Source of the DNA: Methanosarcinales archaeon
GTDB taxonomy: Archaea > Halobacteriota > Methanosarcinia > Methanosarcinales > Methanogasteraceae
Direction of reading: 5' to 3'
Assembly (NCBI GenBank): GCA_030666765.1
Contig: DAOUXE010000043.1
Span: forward strand, 1-7,602
Length of the DNA: 7,602 bases
Every line of letters starts with the position of its first letter. Within the stretch, counting starts at the first letter, position 1. The notes under the pieces are model-generated. The model did no database searches and was not told where the DNA came from. It saw only the letters and a program-made list of their open reading frames with translations. Below, one piece after another: positions 6,157 through 7,602 of this stretch. The position numbers and the translations under genes were made by a program.

Positions 6157-6618
6157 ATGATTGCTTTAAGCCACATCATACCAGAAATAACATATCCTGA
6201 TCTGTCGACTTTCAGGTTTGGACGGTTCCTAAACGGTGGTACCTTTACCAATGACGGGATATTTCGCAGCACTATTCCACCTTTGTGCCCAAAATGTGGC
6301 TTTATGATGAACCGCAACGCCTATAACACATACGGTAAAAAGCAGATTGGTAGCATCAAGATGGGGCGGTATATCTGCCCTATATGCAAAGAATCTTGCG
6401 AAGAAGATCGTAGTTTTTGGGAAGAACTGAAAGGGAATTTATTTGAGAGTATGGACGCAATTTACCAGCAATTGCGGTTTTGTCATGTATCATACGCCGA
6501 CATATCCGAAACCATGGAGATCATCTTCCCAAGGGAAAAAGGCGCCGGACAGTATGCCAGTTCCACAACCATCCAATATCCACCCATCACCGGATCAAAT
6601 GCACAGCAGCCGCCTTAA
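6157..6618 (+). pseudogene. 5' remnant of an archaeal zinc-ribbon transposase
   Basis: The frame encodes 153 residues from ATG 6157 (TTG 6154 precedes it in frame). Residues about 35-48 read IPPLCPKCGFMMNR and residues about 66-80 MGRYICPICKESCEE, a four-cysteine zinc ribbon (CxxC...CxxC). It is followed by DRSFWEELKGNLFESM and a helical part ending HVSYADISETMEIIFPRE. From memory this layout resembles the N-terminal third of a transposase type frequent in Methanosarcinales and relatives, whose remaining 200 or more residues hold the DDE catalytic domain; no search was made. Here the likeness fades near 6580, exactly where the convergent ABC ATPase gene ends, and the last 10 or so residues (GSNAQQPP) come from that gene read backwards. 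The catalytic part is lost, so it cannot transpose. A possible TATA-like TTTTTAAT lies at 6115-6122. If the likeness is wrong, it is a small zinc-ribbon protein of unknown role. Confidence 0.55.
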
Positions 6619-7602
6619 ACGACACACAGACCGGACTGCCCGCAGTAAGCCCCATCGCTGCCGCAGATTGCTTCGCGATCAGCGCAACGACGGCGACCCC
6701 GCAGTCGATCTTGAGGCGTGACAGCGCTCCGTATGGCATCATCTGCGTAACCGTCCCGTGAAATGCGTTTCTCACACTACTCTCGCGGTGATCACTGCCA
6801 CCGCGTTCGATCTTGGAAGCCACGGCCCCGACAGACACGAAAACATCCTCGGGACGCAGGCAGACGCGTACGTGCTCGCCCGCACTATAACCGGAAACTG
6901 CTTCCACAACATGCACCCCAACCTCGATCGTGGTAAGCCCTGCCTCGTTTGAGATGACAGTCCCTGCAAGGATGTTCTCGGTGCCGACAAACTCGGCGAT
7001 CTCGGCATTCGCGGGCGAATTGAATATCTCTTCAGGCGTTCCTACCTGCACGATGCGCCCCTTAATCATCACAGCGATCCGGTCGGCAAGCATCGCAGCC
7101 TCGGTCTGGTCATGCGTGACATGGATCGTCGTGAGCCCTGCATCGTGGTGGATCCTCTTTAGCTCGTCCCGAAGCATGTTCTGTGTCCGGTTGTCAAGCG
7201 CAGAGAGCGGCTCGTCGAGGGGAAGGATCGCAGGATCTACAACAATTGCCCGCGCAAGCGCAACCCGCTGCTGCTCTCCGCCCGATAGCGTCAGCGAATA
7301 ACGGTGCGAGAGGTGAGATATGCCGAGGAGGTCCATGATCTCCTGTACTCTTCTTCTTCGCTCATCGCGAGGGGTTTTTTTGAGATTCAGTCCGAATTCT
7401 ATATTCTCTTCCACGTTTAAATGCGGAAAAAGCGAATAATCCTGATACACGAAGCCGATCTTCCTCTGTTCTGGCAGGAGGTCGGCAACGTCTGTTTCAC
7501 CGATCATGATGTTGCCGATGTCCGGACGGTAAAAACCCGCGATCAACTCGAGCAGCAGAGTCTTTCCGGATGCGGTCGGTCCCAGGATTACGAAGTACTC
7601 CC
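6587..7602 (-). CDS. ABC transporter ATP-binding protein, molybdate/tungstate type (partial, N-terminus off the right edge)
   Basis: The frame stays open to the right edge, 337 residues long. It lacks only some 25 N-terminal residues, since Walker A GPTASGKT is at 7559-7582. Next come the Q-loop FVYQDYSLFPHL, signature LSGGEQQRVALARA (7265-7285 for LSGGEQQ), Walker B ILPLDEP (7208-7228), D-loop SALD and H-loop HVTHDQTEA. A C-terminal TOBE/MOP-like region of about 130 residues begins near FVGTENILAG and contains VCLRPEDVFVS and FHGTVTQMMPYG. This design fits WtpC/ModC, the cytoplasmic ATPase that drives tungstate or molybdate import for pterin-cofactor enzymes; sulfate or another oxyanion cannot be ruled out. 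The binding protein and permease should lie to the right of the window. In Walker B a proline replaces a usually aliphatic residue. The gene converges on the transposase remnant and overlaps it by 32 bases, but its own C-terminus looks complete. Confidence 0.87.
   Translation of the reverse strand, partial: EYFVILGPTASGKTLLLELIAGFYRPDIGNIMIGETDVADLLPEQRKIGFVYQDYSLFPHLNVEENIEFGLNLKKTPRDERRRRVQEIMDLLGISHLSHRYSLTLSGGEQQRVALARAIVVDPAILPLDEPLSALDNRTQNMLRDELKRIHHDAGLTTIHVTHDQTEAAMLADRIAVMIKGRIVQVGTPEEIFNSPANAEIAEFVGTENILAGTVISNEAGLTTIEVGVHVVEAVSGYSAGEHVRVCLRPEDVFVSVGAVASKIERGGSDHRESSVRNAFHGTVTQMMPYGALSRLKIDCGVAVVALIAKQSAAAMGLTAGSPVCVSFKAAAVHLIR

Noticed and set aside
6531..6546. GC-rich GGCGCC followed by five T on the minus strand, as a terminator for the ABC gene
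   Set aside because: The T-run is short and lies in the transposase remnant's coding sequence; the support is too weak to list.

Overview
The window looks like chromosomal DNA from a euryarchaeon, probably of the Methanomicrobia/Halobacteriota side (methanogen or relative). This placement is inferred from gene content, not proved. The clues are an archaeal RecJ-like DHH nuclease, an archaeal-type GatB, an Lrp/AsnC regulator, an archaeal winged-helix/CBS regulator, a molybdate/tungstate-type ABC ATPase, and TATA boxes about 25 bases before several genes that would give leaderless or short-leader transcripts.

Left block (about 1-2120, minus strand): a tightly packed unit reading leftwards from a strong TATA box near 2115. 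It holds a family-2 glycosyltransferase that appears to have lost its middle in frame, then pcm (isoaspartyl protein repair methyltransferase) overlapping it by 13 bases, then a RecJ-like DHH phosphoesterase that runs off the left edge.

Spacer 2121-2697: a non-coding stretch with a 467-bp segment bounded by perfect 11-bp inverted repeats. Nested inside is an imperfect 80-bp inverted repeat of the GCAGAG/CTCTGC kind that recurs between genes in many environmental archaea and bacteria. It looks like a small non-autonomous element or its remains.

Middle block (2698-6022, plus strand): gatB (tRNA amidotransferase subunit B) is followed by two T-tract terminators and a 430-bp regulatory spacer rich in DNA palindromes. 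Next come an Lrp/AsnC regulator whose real N-terminus lies upstream of its first ATG, and a winged-helix/CBS-domain regulator with its own TATA box. These two ligand-sensing regulators side by side form a small regulatory locus; a palindrome touching the TATA box suggests autoregulation.

Right block (6023-7602): the 5' third of a zinc-ribbon transposase (plus strand) abuts and overlaps the 3' end of a convergent ABC-transporter ATPase of the WtpC/ModC type. The ATPase loses its extreme N-terminus at the right edge.

I found no CRISPR array, tRNA or rRNA. The best candidates for something unusual are the palindrome-rich control region with a non-standard start codon at the Lrp gene, and the internally deleted glycosyltransferase kept in frame within a compact operon.
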